A stretch of DNA of 64,000 nucleotides from UBA868 sp016776875 (GTDB lineage Bacteria; Pseudomonadota; Gammaproteobacteria; Arenicellales; UBA868), in the NCBI GenBank assembly GCA_051201585.1, contig CP179198.1, positions 2,677,234 through 2,741,233 on the forward strand, given 5' to 3'. The position numbers and the translations under genes are program-made. This document shows positions 26,687 through 36,054 of this stretch, piece after piece. Each line of letters begins with the position of its first letter. Position 1 is the stretch's first letter. A model generated the notes under the pieces. The model was not told the origin of the DNA. It did not search any database and saw only the letters and a list, made by a program, of their open reading frames with translations.

Positions 26687-26938
26687 ATGACCGAACGACA
26701 GCATATTTTTGATCGCAAGAAAAACATTAAACGTGTCTTACGCGCGCTGATTGTTCTGTGCGTCGTTAGCTTCGCTGTGGACTTTGTTTACCATCGACAC
26801 GTCGTGCACCCCTTTGAAGCACTTTGGGGGTTTTACGCGATTTACGGATTTGTTGCCTGCGTTATTCTTGTGTTGCTCGCAAAAGAAATGCGCAAGTGGC
26901 TCATGCGCAGTGAGGATTATTACGAACGTGATGACTGA
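26687..26938 (+). CDS. small two-helix membrane protein of the Mrp operon
   Basis: The 83-residue protein has a basic N-terminus, two hydrophobic helices (about 18-35 and 48-66) and an acidic C-terminus (EDYYERDD). The pattern HVVHPFEALWGFYAIYGFVA between the helices is well ordered and looks like a conserved family that accompanies antiporter genes. No function is known to me. It lies 7 bp after the upstream antiporter gene and overlaps the next one, so it is probably an accessory subunit. Confidence 0.75.
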   Translation: MTERQHIFDRKKNIKRVLRALIVLCVVSFAVDFVYHRHVVHPFEALWGFYAIYGFVACVILVLLAKEMRKWLMRSEDYYERDD

Positions 26939-28619
26939 TCTGCCTCCATTTTTGCTGTTCTATGCGGCTGCGATCGGTGCCGCAATCCTGCCTCACAAAG
27001 CGCGGGGGCTCATCATGCTGCTGGTGCCCATCGTGGGTGCGTTTGCCGTGCTGCAGCTGCCGGATGGACTGTCCGTTCAACTGACCCTGATGAGCATCAC
27101 CCTTGAGCCGCTGCGGGTTGATCAGTTAAGTCGTCTTTTTGGGATCCTGTTTCATATTGGCGCCTTTATCGGCATCGTTTTTTCACTACATTCCAAAGAC
27201 CGGAGCCAGCATGTTGCGGCCTTGCTTTATGCCGGCAGTGCGCTGGGTGCCGTATTCGCGGGCGACCTTTTGACCCTGTTTTTATTCTGGGAGATGCTGG
27301 CGTTAACGTCCGTCTTTCTTATTTTTGCCCGTCGTACCGAACGGGCTTATGGCGCCGGCATCCGCTATTTAGTGATTCAGGTAATTTCAGGGGTGCTGCT
27401 GTTAGCCGGCGCGCTGATGATTTATCACCAAAGTGGATCACTCAGTTTTGGGCACATTGGCCTCAACGGCGCCGCGAGCGTACTCATCTTTATCGCGTTC
27501 GGCATCAAATGCGCGTTTCCATTACTCCATAACTGGCTGACCGATGCCTATCCCGAGGCCACGCCAACAGGCACTGTGTTCCTGAGCGCATTCACGACCA
27601 AAGTTGCCGTTTACGCACTGGCGCGCAGTTTCGCAGGTACCGAAATACTGGTTTATATCGGTGCCACCATGACCTGCTTCCCGATTTTTTATGCGGTGAT
27701 TGAAAATGATCTTCGCCGGGTCCTCGCCTACAGCATGATCAACCAAATCGGTTTCATGGTCGTTGGCATCGGGCTGGGCACCGCGCTCGCCATGAACGGC
27801 GCCATCGCCCATGCATTCAACGATGTGATTTTCAAGGGCCTCCTGATGATGTCGATGGGCGCAGTGCTGCATATGACAGGACGCATGAACGGCTCGGATC
27901 TAGGCGGGCTGTATAAAAGCATGCCCATCACCACAACGCTGTGCATCGTCGGCGCAGCCTCTATCTCCGCCTTTCCGCTGTTTAGCGGATTCGTCAGCAA
28001 GTCGATGGTCATGGTCGCGGTGCTTGAGGAAGGGCACCCCGTCGTATGGTTGATGCTGCTTTTTGCCTCTGCGGGTGTCTTCCATCACGCGGGCATCAAG
28101 ATTCCGTTTTTTGCATTCTTTGCCCACGACAGCGGAATCCGAACCACAGAGCCCCCGCTTAATATGCTTGTTGCGATGGGAATTGCGGCCATTCTTTGTG
28201 TGGCTATCGGTGTCTATCCATGGGTGCTCTACGATCTGTTGCCATTCGAAATGGAATACAGCCCATTCGATGGCAGTCATATCATCGCCCAAATTCAGCT
28301 GTTGGTCTTTTCAGCCGCGGCTTTTGCCTGGCTCAAGGTAGCCAATATTTATCCGCCCGAACTCCACTCCACGAATATTGATATCGAGTGGTTGTATCGG
28401 CGACTTGCCCCGAAGTGGATTCGGTCGGTTGTCGAGACCATGAAGCCGGCTCGAGAAGGCTTATCGCTAGTCAGGCAAAAAGCCGGTAAAGGCATGATGC
28501 GCTGGATCTTGCATCATTATGGTCCTGAAGGCACGCTCGCCAGAGCTTGGCCGACCGGATCCATGGTGTTGTGGGTGGCCATTCTGTTAGGCGCAAGCCT
28601 TATTTTGTATTACGCGTAG
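26931..28619 (+). CDS. third MrpD-type proton-antiporter subunit
   Basis: The 562-residue protein is the third NuoL/M/N family member in the operon, with FWEMLALTSVFLIFARRTE, KCAFPLLHNWLTDAYPEATPTG and IENDLRRVLAYSMINQIGF-like motifs (each given in part). The C-terminal 100 residues form an extra domain ending in a membrane helix. The frame is open upstream to 26751, but ATG 26931 overlaps the stop of the small membrane gene and begins with a good first helix, so it is preferred. Three large antiporter-type subunits in one operon is more than the two expected in most Mrp systems. Confidence 0.88.
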   Translation: MTDLPPFLLFYAAAIGAAILPHKARGLIMLLVPIVGAFAVLQLPDGLSVQLTLMSITLEPLRVDQLSRLFGILFHIGAFIGIVFSLHSKDRSQHVAALLYAGSALGAVFAGDLLTLFLFWEMLALTSVFLIFARRTERAYGAGIRYLVIQVISGVLLLAGALMIYHQSGSLSFGHIGLNGAASVLIFIAFGIKCAFPLLHNWLTDAYPEATPTGTVFLSAFTTKVAVYALARSFAGTEILVYIGATMTCFPIFYAVIENDLRRVLAYSMINQIGFMVVGIGLGTALAMNGAIAHAFNDVIFKGLLMMSMGAVLHMTGRMNGSDLGGLYKSMPITTTLCIVGAASISAFPLFSGFVSKSMVMVAVLEEGHPVVWLMLLFASAGVFHHAGIKIPFFAFFAHDSGIRTTEPPLNMLVAMGIAAILCVAIGVYPWVLYDLLPFEMEYSPFDGSHIIAQIQLLVFSAAAFAWLKVANIYPPELHSTNIDIEWLYRRLAPKWIRSVVETMKPAREGLSLVRQKAGKGMMRWILHHYGPEGTLARAWPTGSMVLWVAILLGASLILYYA

Positions 28620-28631
28620 GCGACGCAATCC

Positions 28632-29333
28632 ATGACAACCGATCAAGACAAAACAAACAATCCGGTTGAAGAGGCAATCTCCTCCCGACGATCGATTCGC
28701 GCTTTTTTGCCAACGCCAGTTCCGCAGCAAACAATCGAAAACATCCTGGATACGGCGGCTCGTGCCCCCTCCGGAACCAACATCCAACCCTGGAAAACTT
28801 ATGTGCTGACGGGTGACAGTCTTGCAGGTCTAAGCCGCGCCATTTTAAAGGTGTATAACGATCCCGAATCAGCCAAAGACCACACCGAAGAATACGCCTA
28901 CTACCCGCGGGAATGGGTTTCACCCTATATTGAACGGCGGCGGAAAATAGGATGGGATCTGTACGGGCTGCTCGGCATTACGCGCGACGACAAACAAAAA
29001 ATGCATCATCAGCACGGTCGCAATTATTGTTTTTTTGATGCCCCGGTGGGATTGATGTTCACAATCGATCGGGTGCTCGAGCAGGGCAGTTGGCTGGACT
29101 ACGGCATGTTTCTTCAGAACATCATGATTGCCGCTCGCGGAATCGGCCTTGATACCTGCCCACAAGCCGCGTTCACGCCTTTTCATCGTGTGATTAGCGA
29201 GTACCTCAACATTCCCGAAACGCAGTCGGTTGTGTGCGGCATGTCGCTGGGCTATGCAGACCCGAACGCGGTTGAAAATAGCCTGACGACCGAGAGGGAA
29301 CCCCTCGATCACTGGGTCACTTTTTTAAATTAG
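28632..29333 (+). CDS. nitroreductase family protein (FMN-dependent)
   Basis: The 233-residue product starts the fold with the classical SRRSIRAFLPTPVPQQ segment (FMN phosphate binding). It has ARAPSGTNIQPWKTYVL in the first third and GIGLDTCPQAAF in the last. Such enzymes reduce nitroaromatics, quinones or enones with NAD(P)H as cytoplasmic dimers. The natural substrate cannot be predicted. It lies 12 bp after the Mrp operon and could be its last gene. It is convergent with tdk. Confidence 0.88.
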   Translation: MTTDQDKTNNPVEEAISSRRSIRAFLPTPVPQQTIENILDTAARAPSGTNIQPWKTYVLTGDSLAGLSRAILKVYNDPESAKDHTEEYAYYPREWVSPYIERRRKIGWDLYGLLGITRDDKQKMHHQHGRNYCFFDAPVGLMFTIDRVLEQGSWLDYGMFLQNIMIAARGIGLDTCPQAAFTPFHRVISEYLNIPETQSVVCGMSLGYADPNAVENSLTTEREPLDHWVTFLN

Positions 29334-29347
29334 GTGAGCTTTACAGA

Positions 29348-29956
29348 CTAAGGCGCCGTCGATTCCAGACTCGCCTTGAAATGTAATCGACACATCGAGA
29401 CATAGGTTTCGTTTCCGCCAATCTGGATTTGATCCCCGCCGCGCACGGGATTGCCGGCACTATCAAAACGAACCACCATCGTCGCTTTACGGCCACAGTG
29501 ACACACGGTTTTAATTTCGCGAAGCTCGTCTGATAACGCCAACAATTGGCGTGACCCTTCGAACAATTCACCCAAAAAATCGGTTCTAAGGCCGTAAGCC
29601 AGTACCGGTACGTCCAGACGGTCAACCACTTCCGTCAGCTGACCGACTTGCTCAGCGGTTAAAAACTGGGCTTCGTCGACCAACACACAATGAACCGGTG
29701 ACTCGTCATTCTTGACGATCACCAACTGATAAAGATCAACTGCCCCGTCGATCTCGGTGGCCTCCGCCTCAATTCCGATTCGCGAGCGCACACGGCCCTC
29801 GCCGGAGCGATTATCAATCTTCGGCTTCAACACCAACGCGTTCATCCCCCGTTCCGCATAGTTATGACGCGACTGCAAGAGCGTTGTTGTTTTTCCTGCG
29901 TTCATCGCAGAGTAATAAAAATAAAAGCTTGGCCATAAGGATCCTGATTTCTTCAA
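29348..29956 (-). CDS. tdk: thymidine kinase
   Basis: Tdk salvages thymidine to dTMP with ATP, complementing ThyA in this genome. The 202-residue product has the type II P-loop YYSAMNAGKTTTL (about 14-26), the catalytic DEAQFL motif, the lasso-region YGLRTDF and a C-terminal zinc-ribbon with CHCGRKAT. The N-terminus is some 8 residues longer than in E. coli. It is divergent from the Ldh2 gene across 68 bp. Confidence 0.95.
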   Translation of the reverse strand: MKKSGSLWPSFYFYYSAMNAGKTTTLLQSRHNYAERGMNALVLKPKIDNRSGEGRVRSRIGIEAEATEIDGAVDLYQLVIVKNDESPVHCVLVDEAQFLTAEQVGQLTEVVDRLDVPVLAYGLRTDFLGELFEGSRQLLALSDELREIKTVCHCGRKATMVVRFDSAGNPVRGGDQIQIGGNETYVSMCRLHFKASLESTAP

Positions 29957-30024
29957 TCTAAAGCAATTCTAGGGTATTGTTTGGTTAAACCCTACCGCTT
30001 GACCACGCCTGTATATCGCAAAAA

Positions 30025-31020
30025 ATGACAACCACTCAACTTTCCCTTGAAGAGATTTATCTGATCGCCCTTAAAGCGCTTAAAGCCGCCGGGGCTGATG
30101 AACATAATGCCAGCGCGGTGGCGGATATCGTTATGCAAGCCGAGCGCGACGGTTCTCACTCACACGGACTTTTTCGAATGCCGGGTTATGTGGCCTCTTT
30201 ACAAAGCGGCAAGGTTAACGGTCAAGCCAATCCAAAGCTTAATGCGCGCACACCTGTCGTCCTGCATTGTGACGGCGATTTGGGTTATGCGCCGCTTGCC
30301 CATCAAAGGTCATTGGGAAAATTAGCGGAAGCTGCGACATCAAATGGCGTCGCCACCCTCTCCATCACTCGAACCCATCATTTCGCCGCGCTATGGCCCG
30401 AGACAGAAGCACTCGCCGAACAGGGCCTGGTCGCCATCACCTGTGTCTCTTATCTGCCAAATGTTGCGCCTTTTGGCTCTCATGAAAAATTATTTGGCAC
30501 AAATCCAATCGCTTTCGCCTGGCCGCGACCAAACGACTCACCGGTCGTTTTCGACATGGCCACGGCAGCCATGGCAATGGGCGATGTTCAAATCGCCGCT
30601 CGGGATGGCAAAACGGTACCTGAAGGAACCGGCCTCGATGCTGATGGCAATGAGACCACGGATCCTGCTGAAATTATAAAGGGCATGCTTTTGCCGTTTG
30701 GCGGCTATAAAGGCTCACACATCGCGATGATGATCGAACTCCTAGCCGGACCGTTGGTGGGCGAGACAACAAGCTTCCACAGCCACAAACGGGATTCAGG
30801 AGACGGCGGGCCGCCAAGAGGCGGGCAATTTATTCTCGCAATCAACCCGGAATTGCTGTCAGCCGGAAACTGGCACGACGAAGGCGAGGCTTTTTTGGAT
30901 CGACTTTCCGGTCTTGATGGCACTCGACTGCCGGGCCAAAGACGATATCAAAACCGGTTGAATCTCGGACCGCGCGAGATAAATACCGAACTGCTCAAAA
31001 AAATAGGGGTGTCTGTTTAG
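30025..31020 (+). CDS. Ldh2/malate dehydrogenase-like NAD(P)H oxidoreductase
   Basis: The 331-residue protein belongs to the Ldh2/DpkA family (not the classical Rossmann lactate dehydrogenases). Visible landmarks are AERDGSHSHGLFRMPGYV, THHFAALWPETE with the catalytic histidine, FGTNPIAFAWPRP and PFGGYKGSHIAMMIELLAGPL (in part). Members reduce 2-oxo acids or delta1-piperideine-2-carboxylate and pyrroline-2-carboxylate. The retained HSHG and GGYKG motifs suggest an active enzyme, but the substrate is undetermined. A hairpin terminator overlaps the stop. Confidence 0.88.
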   Translation: MTTTQLSLEEIYLIALKALKAAGADEHNASAVADIVMQAERDGSHSHGLFRMPGYVASLQSGKVNGQANPKLNARTPVVLHCDGDLGYAPLAHQRSLGKLAEAATSNGVATLSITRTHHFAALWPETEALAEQGLVAITCVSYLPNVAPFGSHEKLFGTNPIAFAWPRPNDSPVVFDMATAAMAMGDVQIAARDGKTVPEGTGLDADGNETTDPAEIIKGMLLPFGGYKGSHIAMMIELLAGPLVGETTSFHSHKRDSGDGGPPRGGQFILAINPELLSAGNWHDEGEAFLDRLSGLDGTRLPGQRRYQNRLNLGPREINTELLKKIGVSV

Positions 31021-31040
31021 CCACCCCTATCGCCTTTTTA
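31004..31040 (+). terminator. intrinsic terminator of the Ldh2-type gene
   Basis: TAGGGGTG (31004-31011) pairs with CACCCCTA (31022-31029) across a 10-base loop, and a CTTTTTA tract follows at 31034-31040. The stem overlaps the stop codon. Confidence 0.6.
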
Positions 31041-31060
31041 AAAACCGGCAAGCCTAGAAA

Positions 31061-31714
31061 TTAATCCCAATCCTCAGGCCACACCACCTTGACCACATTG
31101 GTTCTTTCCTGAATGTTGTTCAGGTTAGCGCCCCTGGCAATGGTGGAAACCATAAAGTAGAGCGTTTCGCCTTTTACAGGATCCCAGTCAATCGCCATCG
31201 GCGGGATTTTGACGTGATCACCCGACACCGTACGCGCAGGTTTACAGGTGTTGCCCACCGTGAACCATTCCCATGTCCCGCCGTACCACTGGCCATTTCT
31301 GAATGCAAACACCCAGGGATTGGCATTCACTGTAATGTTGTAGGCGCCTGAGGTATGACTGATTTCAGCGCCCGGCCACTCGGTTGAAAAACTGCCGTTC
31401 AGGCAGATCACACCGCCTCCCAGGTCTACAGTCATCGATTTGGTTTCCGGCCAGCCGGACACATCGGTGTGCAACCAGACGACTTTATTGAGATCAAAAT
31501 CGGTCGCGCCGCCTGGGGTCACGGGTGCGGTCTCGTTCTGGGTGGTATCGGTTACCGTTGCGGCCGGGGTATTTGAACTGTCATCAATACCAACCGACGT
31601 TTCATCAGAAGAGCAGTCAAACGGCCAACACCAAAATTCTGAACAGCCTGAAAGCCCGGCGACCATGGCGGTCAAAAATGCGCCGCGAATTAAATGCTTT
31701 TTATATTTTTTCAT
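31061..31714 (-). CDS. lipoprotein of unknown function
   Basis: The 217-residue product starting at ATG 31714 has a basic N-terminus (MKKYKKHLIRG), a hydrophobic stretch and a lipobox LSGC (Cys at about 24). A longer in-frame start exists but would bury the signal peptide, so it is rejected. After a Thr/Ser/Asp-rich linker, residues about 75-217 form one domain rich in Trp, Gly and aromatic residues with the pattern VVWLHTDVSGWPETKSM. Such all-beta aromatic-rich domains often bind sugars, but no family was recognised. It is convergent with the Ldh2 gene. Confidence 0.7.
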   Translation of the reverse strand: MKKYKKHLIRGAFLTAMVAGLSGCSEFWCWPFDCSSDETSVGIDDSSNTPAATVTDTTQNETAPVTPGGATDFDLNKVVWLHTDVSGWPETKSMTVDLGGGVICLNGSFSTEWPGAEISHTSGAYNITVNANPWVFAFRNGQWYGGTWEWFTVGNTCKPARTVSGDHVKIPPMAIDWDPVKGETLYFMVSTIARGANLNNIQERTNVVKVVWPEDWD

Positions 31715-32110
31715 TATCTGACTCCAGTCGTGGGAGGGAGATTTTTCTCGTTGAACACAAATGTATCGAAACACTTTCGGGTTTAACAGAGACATACGCT
31801 AAGATTTAAACATACTCTTATCCAGCAATACTCAGATTTTATAGCATTAATGTGATTTCGCTAATCATTCGACGCAAAAGCCTAATCATTTGGAACCAAG
31901 CGGATATTGCCTATCGGTCAATTCCCGTGTGGTAAATCGATTTCAAGTCAAAGCTTACGGCTTAATTTTCGATAAAACCTGTATTGCTCTAGAATTCACC
32001 TACCCCAGAACGCTTTAAATCACCGACAGTTTTCAAAAAATTTTTCAGCAAAAAACAAGCTTAACGGGTAACCGGAATTTAATTTCGCCGAGATAAAAAC
32101 TAGGATTTTC
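31715..32110. other. 396-bp intergenic region between the lipoprotein gene and the glycerol-3-phosphate dehydrogenase
   Basis: The stretch is AT-rich with several short pyrimidine and A tracts and must hold the divergent promoters of both flanking genes. No convincing ORF, RNA gene, repeat or clear -10/-35 pair was found. Confidence 0.5.
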
Positions 32111-33800
32111 ATGCCAGACGTTCAAATCCCTGATCGCCAACCTGTTAAACAAGACTTCGATGTTCTGGTGATCGGTGGGGGCATTACTGGCGCTTGGACG
32201 GCATTGGATTGCAGCCTGCGCGGTCTTTCGACGATATTGGTCGAGATTGCGGATTTTGGGGGTGCGACCTCGATGCGTTCGTCTCGCCTTTTGCACGGCG
32301 GCATCCGATATCTCCAGCAGCTTGAGCTTGGCAAAGTTCGCGAGTCATCACGCGAACGTGAACTTGTGGCCCAATCGGCGCCGCATATGGTCGACTTCGT
32401 GCCTTTTATGGTGCCTACTTTTTCCGGCATTCAAAGAGGTGGTGCTTTTTTACATGCGGGCATGCTTGCCTATCGCGCATTGACCATAGGTACGCACAGC
32501 GCTTCGAAAGACCCGGCGCTTAAGATCCCCAACGACCATCGTATTTCTCGTTCTGAAATTCAACGCCATGGCATTCTCTCAAAAGAGAAGATCACCGGCG
32601 GTCGAATCCTTTATGAGGCTCAGGTGCAAAGCGGAGCGAATGACTTTCGAGGTCATCAACCGGGCGCGGGCGGAAGGTGCGGTTGCACTCAACTATATGG
32701 CTGTACAGCGATATATAAAGACTGGCGATCAGGTGGCAGGCGTTGTCGCAAAAGATCTGGTCTCCGGAAATACCCTCGACCTCAAAGCGCGAATCGTGAT
32801 CAATGCAGCCGGGCCGTGGTGTGACTCACTCAATGATAATGCTTCACTGCAAAAACTGAACACCGGATTTGCAAGAGGTGCGCATATCATCACCCGGTCG
32901 TTGCTGGGGCCTTATGCCGTCGCACTGCCGTCAAGTTTTAAAAGCGACGGGGTTGCAACCCGGGGCAACAGACACATCTTCATTATCCCCTGGCGCAATC
33001 GTTCGTTAATCGGAACCAGCTACATGGAATCATCTGAGCCGACAGAAGATCTCACGCCAACCCCTGACGAAATTCAGCAATTAATAGATACGGTAAATCA
33101 GTCGCTTCCGGAATCGAGACTCACAACAAATGATGTCATTCGGTCTTTTGCGGGCTACTATCCTCTACAGAGCGCCACAATAAAAAAGGGCATCTATCAG
33201 GGCACAGGCGAATACCGGCTTGTTGATCATCGTACAACCGATAGGGTTGAGGGTTTAATTACCGCGCTCGGCGCGAAGTTCACGACCGCCCGGCGCATCG
33301 CAGAATTGGCAACAGAACTCGCTCAAAAAAAACTGGGGCATACAACCCAAAATGGGTGCCCGACCCGATCCATTAAGTTGCTCGGATCGGAATATAAGGA
33401 ACTGGATCAGTTTCGGTCGGCGTGCTTAAAAAAATACGCCAATTTATGGTCGAACCCCGTGTGCCTTCACCTCATCAACTGCTATGGATCCCGTATCGAT
33501 GAAATCGCTACACTCTGTGATCAGGATCCAGCGCTCAATCGAGTTCTTTTTGACGGGGGTGACACTATTGCAGCGCAAATTGTCTGGGCCGCAAGACACG
33601 AAGTCGTCGTCCATCTGGGTGATATTCTTTTTCGTCGAACGGATCTTGGTCTATTGAATAATCTCACTATCGATGTGATCAAGGACTGCGCTGATCTCGC
33701 GGGTAAAGGACTCGGATGGGACAATCATCGACGACAAGGCGAGATCGAGTTAGTTCAAAACGAACTCAAAAAAACAATGCCCGCCTCAAACAGCGGATAA
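32111..33800 (+). CDS. FAD-dependent glycerol-3-phosphate dehydrogenase family protein, interrupted by a +1 frameshift
   Basis: The rejoined product has about 562 residues. It has the dinucleotide-binding VIGGGITGAWTALDCSLRG at the N-terminus, the SSRLLHGGIRYLQQLE block characteristic of GlpD/GlpA, a central INAAGPWCD motif and a C-terminal helical domain with the bacterial GlpD cap. The enzyme oxidises glycerol 3-phosphate at the membrane, passing electrons to quinone. The first frame runs to 32824; the second is read in +1 and carries everything from ERMTFEVINRA. The join is at about 32630-32634 (AGCGG): dropping one G restores continuity. It heads a run of three frameshifted genes. It may serve lipid rather than glycerol metabolism, judging by its neighbours. 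Confidence 0.82.
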
Positions 33801-33806
33801 CCACCC

Positions 33807-35004
33807 TTGAAAGTTTTACATATCGCACCAACACCGTTTTTCTCTGACCGGGGCTGTCATATACGGGTGCTCAGCATTATTCAGTCGATCGAAACCTTTG
33901 GCGTGGCCAATATTCTCTGCACATATCCGCTCGGTCGTGATCTACCCGATGTTGATATTCGGCGTATATCAGCCGTATCCGGGTACTCACGGGTCGAAGC
34001 GGGGCCCCAGCCTGGAAAAATCAAAGCCGATATTAAACTTTTATTGCTTGGCTTACGCACGGCGCTCAAAGAAAGGCCTGACGTCATTCATGCTCATCTC
34101 CATGAAGGTGTTGTGCTCGGATGGATAATCAAATGGCTTTTAATCTGGCGTCGTATCCCGCTTGTCGCCGACCTTCAAGGCGGACTCGTAGGGGAACTTG
34201 ATGATCACGGATTTTTCTCCAAACCCGGATGGCGATCATCTGCGCTCCGGTCGCTTTTTTGGTTAGCTGAACTTTTAATCCTGAAACTCCCTGCGCATAT
34301 TTTTTGTTCCTCAATTAACAGTGAGAAAATATTTTTGCAGGAATACAAAATCAGACGAACAAAAATAACCCGTTTGGATGATCGGGTTGATCTCTCGGCT
34401 TATGAGCCGGATCGGAAAGATAAAAAAGCATCGTTATCTCTCGATTCGAAATTTATCGTGGTATTTAGCGGTTCTCTTCTGCCCATCAAAGGTCTTGATG
34501 TTCTACAACATGTGATTTTGCAGCTGTGTCGCGCCCGGGAGGATATCGGATTTCTATTGGTCGGCTACCCGACTGACGTGATGCAGCGTTTTATGGTCGA
34601 AAACAAGCTTGAAACACGCGTCCAATTGGTAGGCCGGGTCGCATTTGAATCTTTGCCGGAATATCTTTTAACCGCTGATGTCGGCATTGAGCCCAAACAA
34701 TCCTCGTCCGGGGAAGGCAGCGGAAAACTGCTTCATTACATGGCGGCCGGACTTGCGATCGCCGCTTTTCCGACCAAACATAATCAAGAAGCTTGCGGGC
34801 AACGACGCGTTCGCAAAAGAACATTCCGCAACCGCACTCGCGCAGCACATTGCGCAATTAGCCGATAACCCGGCTCGTTGTCATGAACTTGGCAAACAGA
34901 ATCGGAAAAAAGTCGAGGCTTTCTCGTTAGAATCAGGCGGCCATATAATCGCGAGGGTTTACCGGGATCTAAACCTTCCATGTTCATCTGAATTACCGGG
35001 ATAA
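33807..35004 (+). CDS. glycosyltransferase (GT4-like fold), interrupted by a +1 frameshift
   Basis: The rejoined protein has about 398 residues in two Rossmann-like halves. The N-terminal acceptor half has IAPTPFFSDRGCHIRVL and DVIHAHLHEGVVLG. The C-terminal donor half has VVFSGSLLPIKGLDVL, LVGYPTDV and the LTADVGIEPKQ ... GKLLHYMAAGLA segment that binds the sugar nucleotide in GT-B enzymes. The break is at AGCT 34790-34793: without the G, HNQE continues into LAGNDAFAKEH in frame. The gene starts 6 bp after the dehydrogenase and ends 15 bp before the epimerase. The sugar and acceptor are unknown; an envelope glycan or glycolipid is plausible. Confidence 0.82.
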
Positions 35005-35019
35005 GGGAGACTTTCAACA

Positions 35020-36004
35020 ATGCGAATTTTAGTCACGGGAGGCACCGGCTTTTCAGGTAAAGCACTTGTCAAAAGATTGCATGATGACGGCCATGAGGTC
35101 ATCGCGCTGGATTTCAAAGAAGGCGTCAAAACACAGGAAATCCGTGATTGGGGTGTACGGGTCATGATCGGAAGCGTAACGGATCCCACGGTGGTTAAAG
35201 AAGCGATGCAGGGAGTCGATGTTGTGCATCACCTTGCGGCCGCATTTCGGGAAGCTTGATGTCCCGAATACTTACTATGACGAAGTCAACGTTGGCGGCG
35301 CACGTATTGTGCTGGACGCTGCGGTATCCGCCGGCGCGAAACGATTTATCTACTGCAGCACATGCGGTGTGCATGGCAATGTTCAGCACCCGCCCGCAAA
35401 CGAAGACGCGCCCATTGCGGCTGCTGACTACTATCAGCAGACTAAATATCAGGCGGAACCGCTCGTGCATGAGTATCAAAACCGGGGCCTTTCCACCGTC
35501 ATTCTGCGCCCGGCGGCGATCTATGGACCAGGCGATCCCGAGCGGTTTGGGATGATCTTTCGTCGCGTAGCCAAGGGCTCATTTCCGATCTTTGGAGACG
35601 GAAAAGCGTTTTACCATCCTTTGTATATCGATAACTTCGTCGACGCGCTCGAAAAAGTATCGCATGATGGCGTGGGTGACGGGCGCACCTACTTAATTGC
35701 GGATCACGAGTACGTGACAACAGAGGAGTTAGTGAACCGGGTCGCGTCAGCGATGAATCGATCGGTCAAAACGCCTCATTTCCCGTTCTGGCCGTTATGG
35801 CTTGCGGGCCACTTTTTTGAAAAAGCCTGTAAGCCGCTGAAAGTCGCGCCGCCCATCTTTCCGCGGCGTGTTGACTGGTATCGACAAAACCGCGCTTTTG
35901 ATATCTCAAGAGCACTAAATGAAATCGCGTATAACCCAAGCGTGGGACTGGATGAAGGTTTGCGCGCCACCGCAAACTGGTACGAAGAAGAAGGTTACCT
36001 GTAA
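35020..36004 (+). CDS. NAD-dependent epimerase/dehydratase (extended SDR), interrupted by a +1 frameshift
   Basis: The rejoined protein has about 327 residues. The N-terminus holds the nucleotide-binding VTGGTGFSGKAL; the catalytic YYQQTKYQAE has the YxxxK pair; the downstream LRPAAIYGPGDPERFG segment is typical of sugar-nucleotide epimerases and 3-beta-HSD-like SDRs. The first frame ends at 35259, right after AAAFREA; the second, in +1, carries LDVPNTYYDEVNVGG. The join is AGCT 35253-35256, and dropping the G gives AAAFRELDVPN. It completes a dehydrogenase-glycosyltransferase-epimerase set. Confidence 0.82.
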
Positions 36005-36054
36005 CACATTCAACTCGTGCTACCTAATAACGCATCCTTGCCGTCATTTAAAGA

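Noticed and set aside
26751..26930. Longer start of the third Mrp antiporter subunit
   Set aside because: The extension overlaps the small membrane protein in another frame and is cysteine-rich shadow sequence. ATG 26931 gives a proper first helix.
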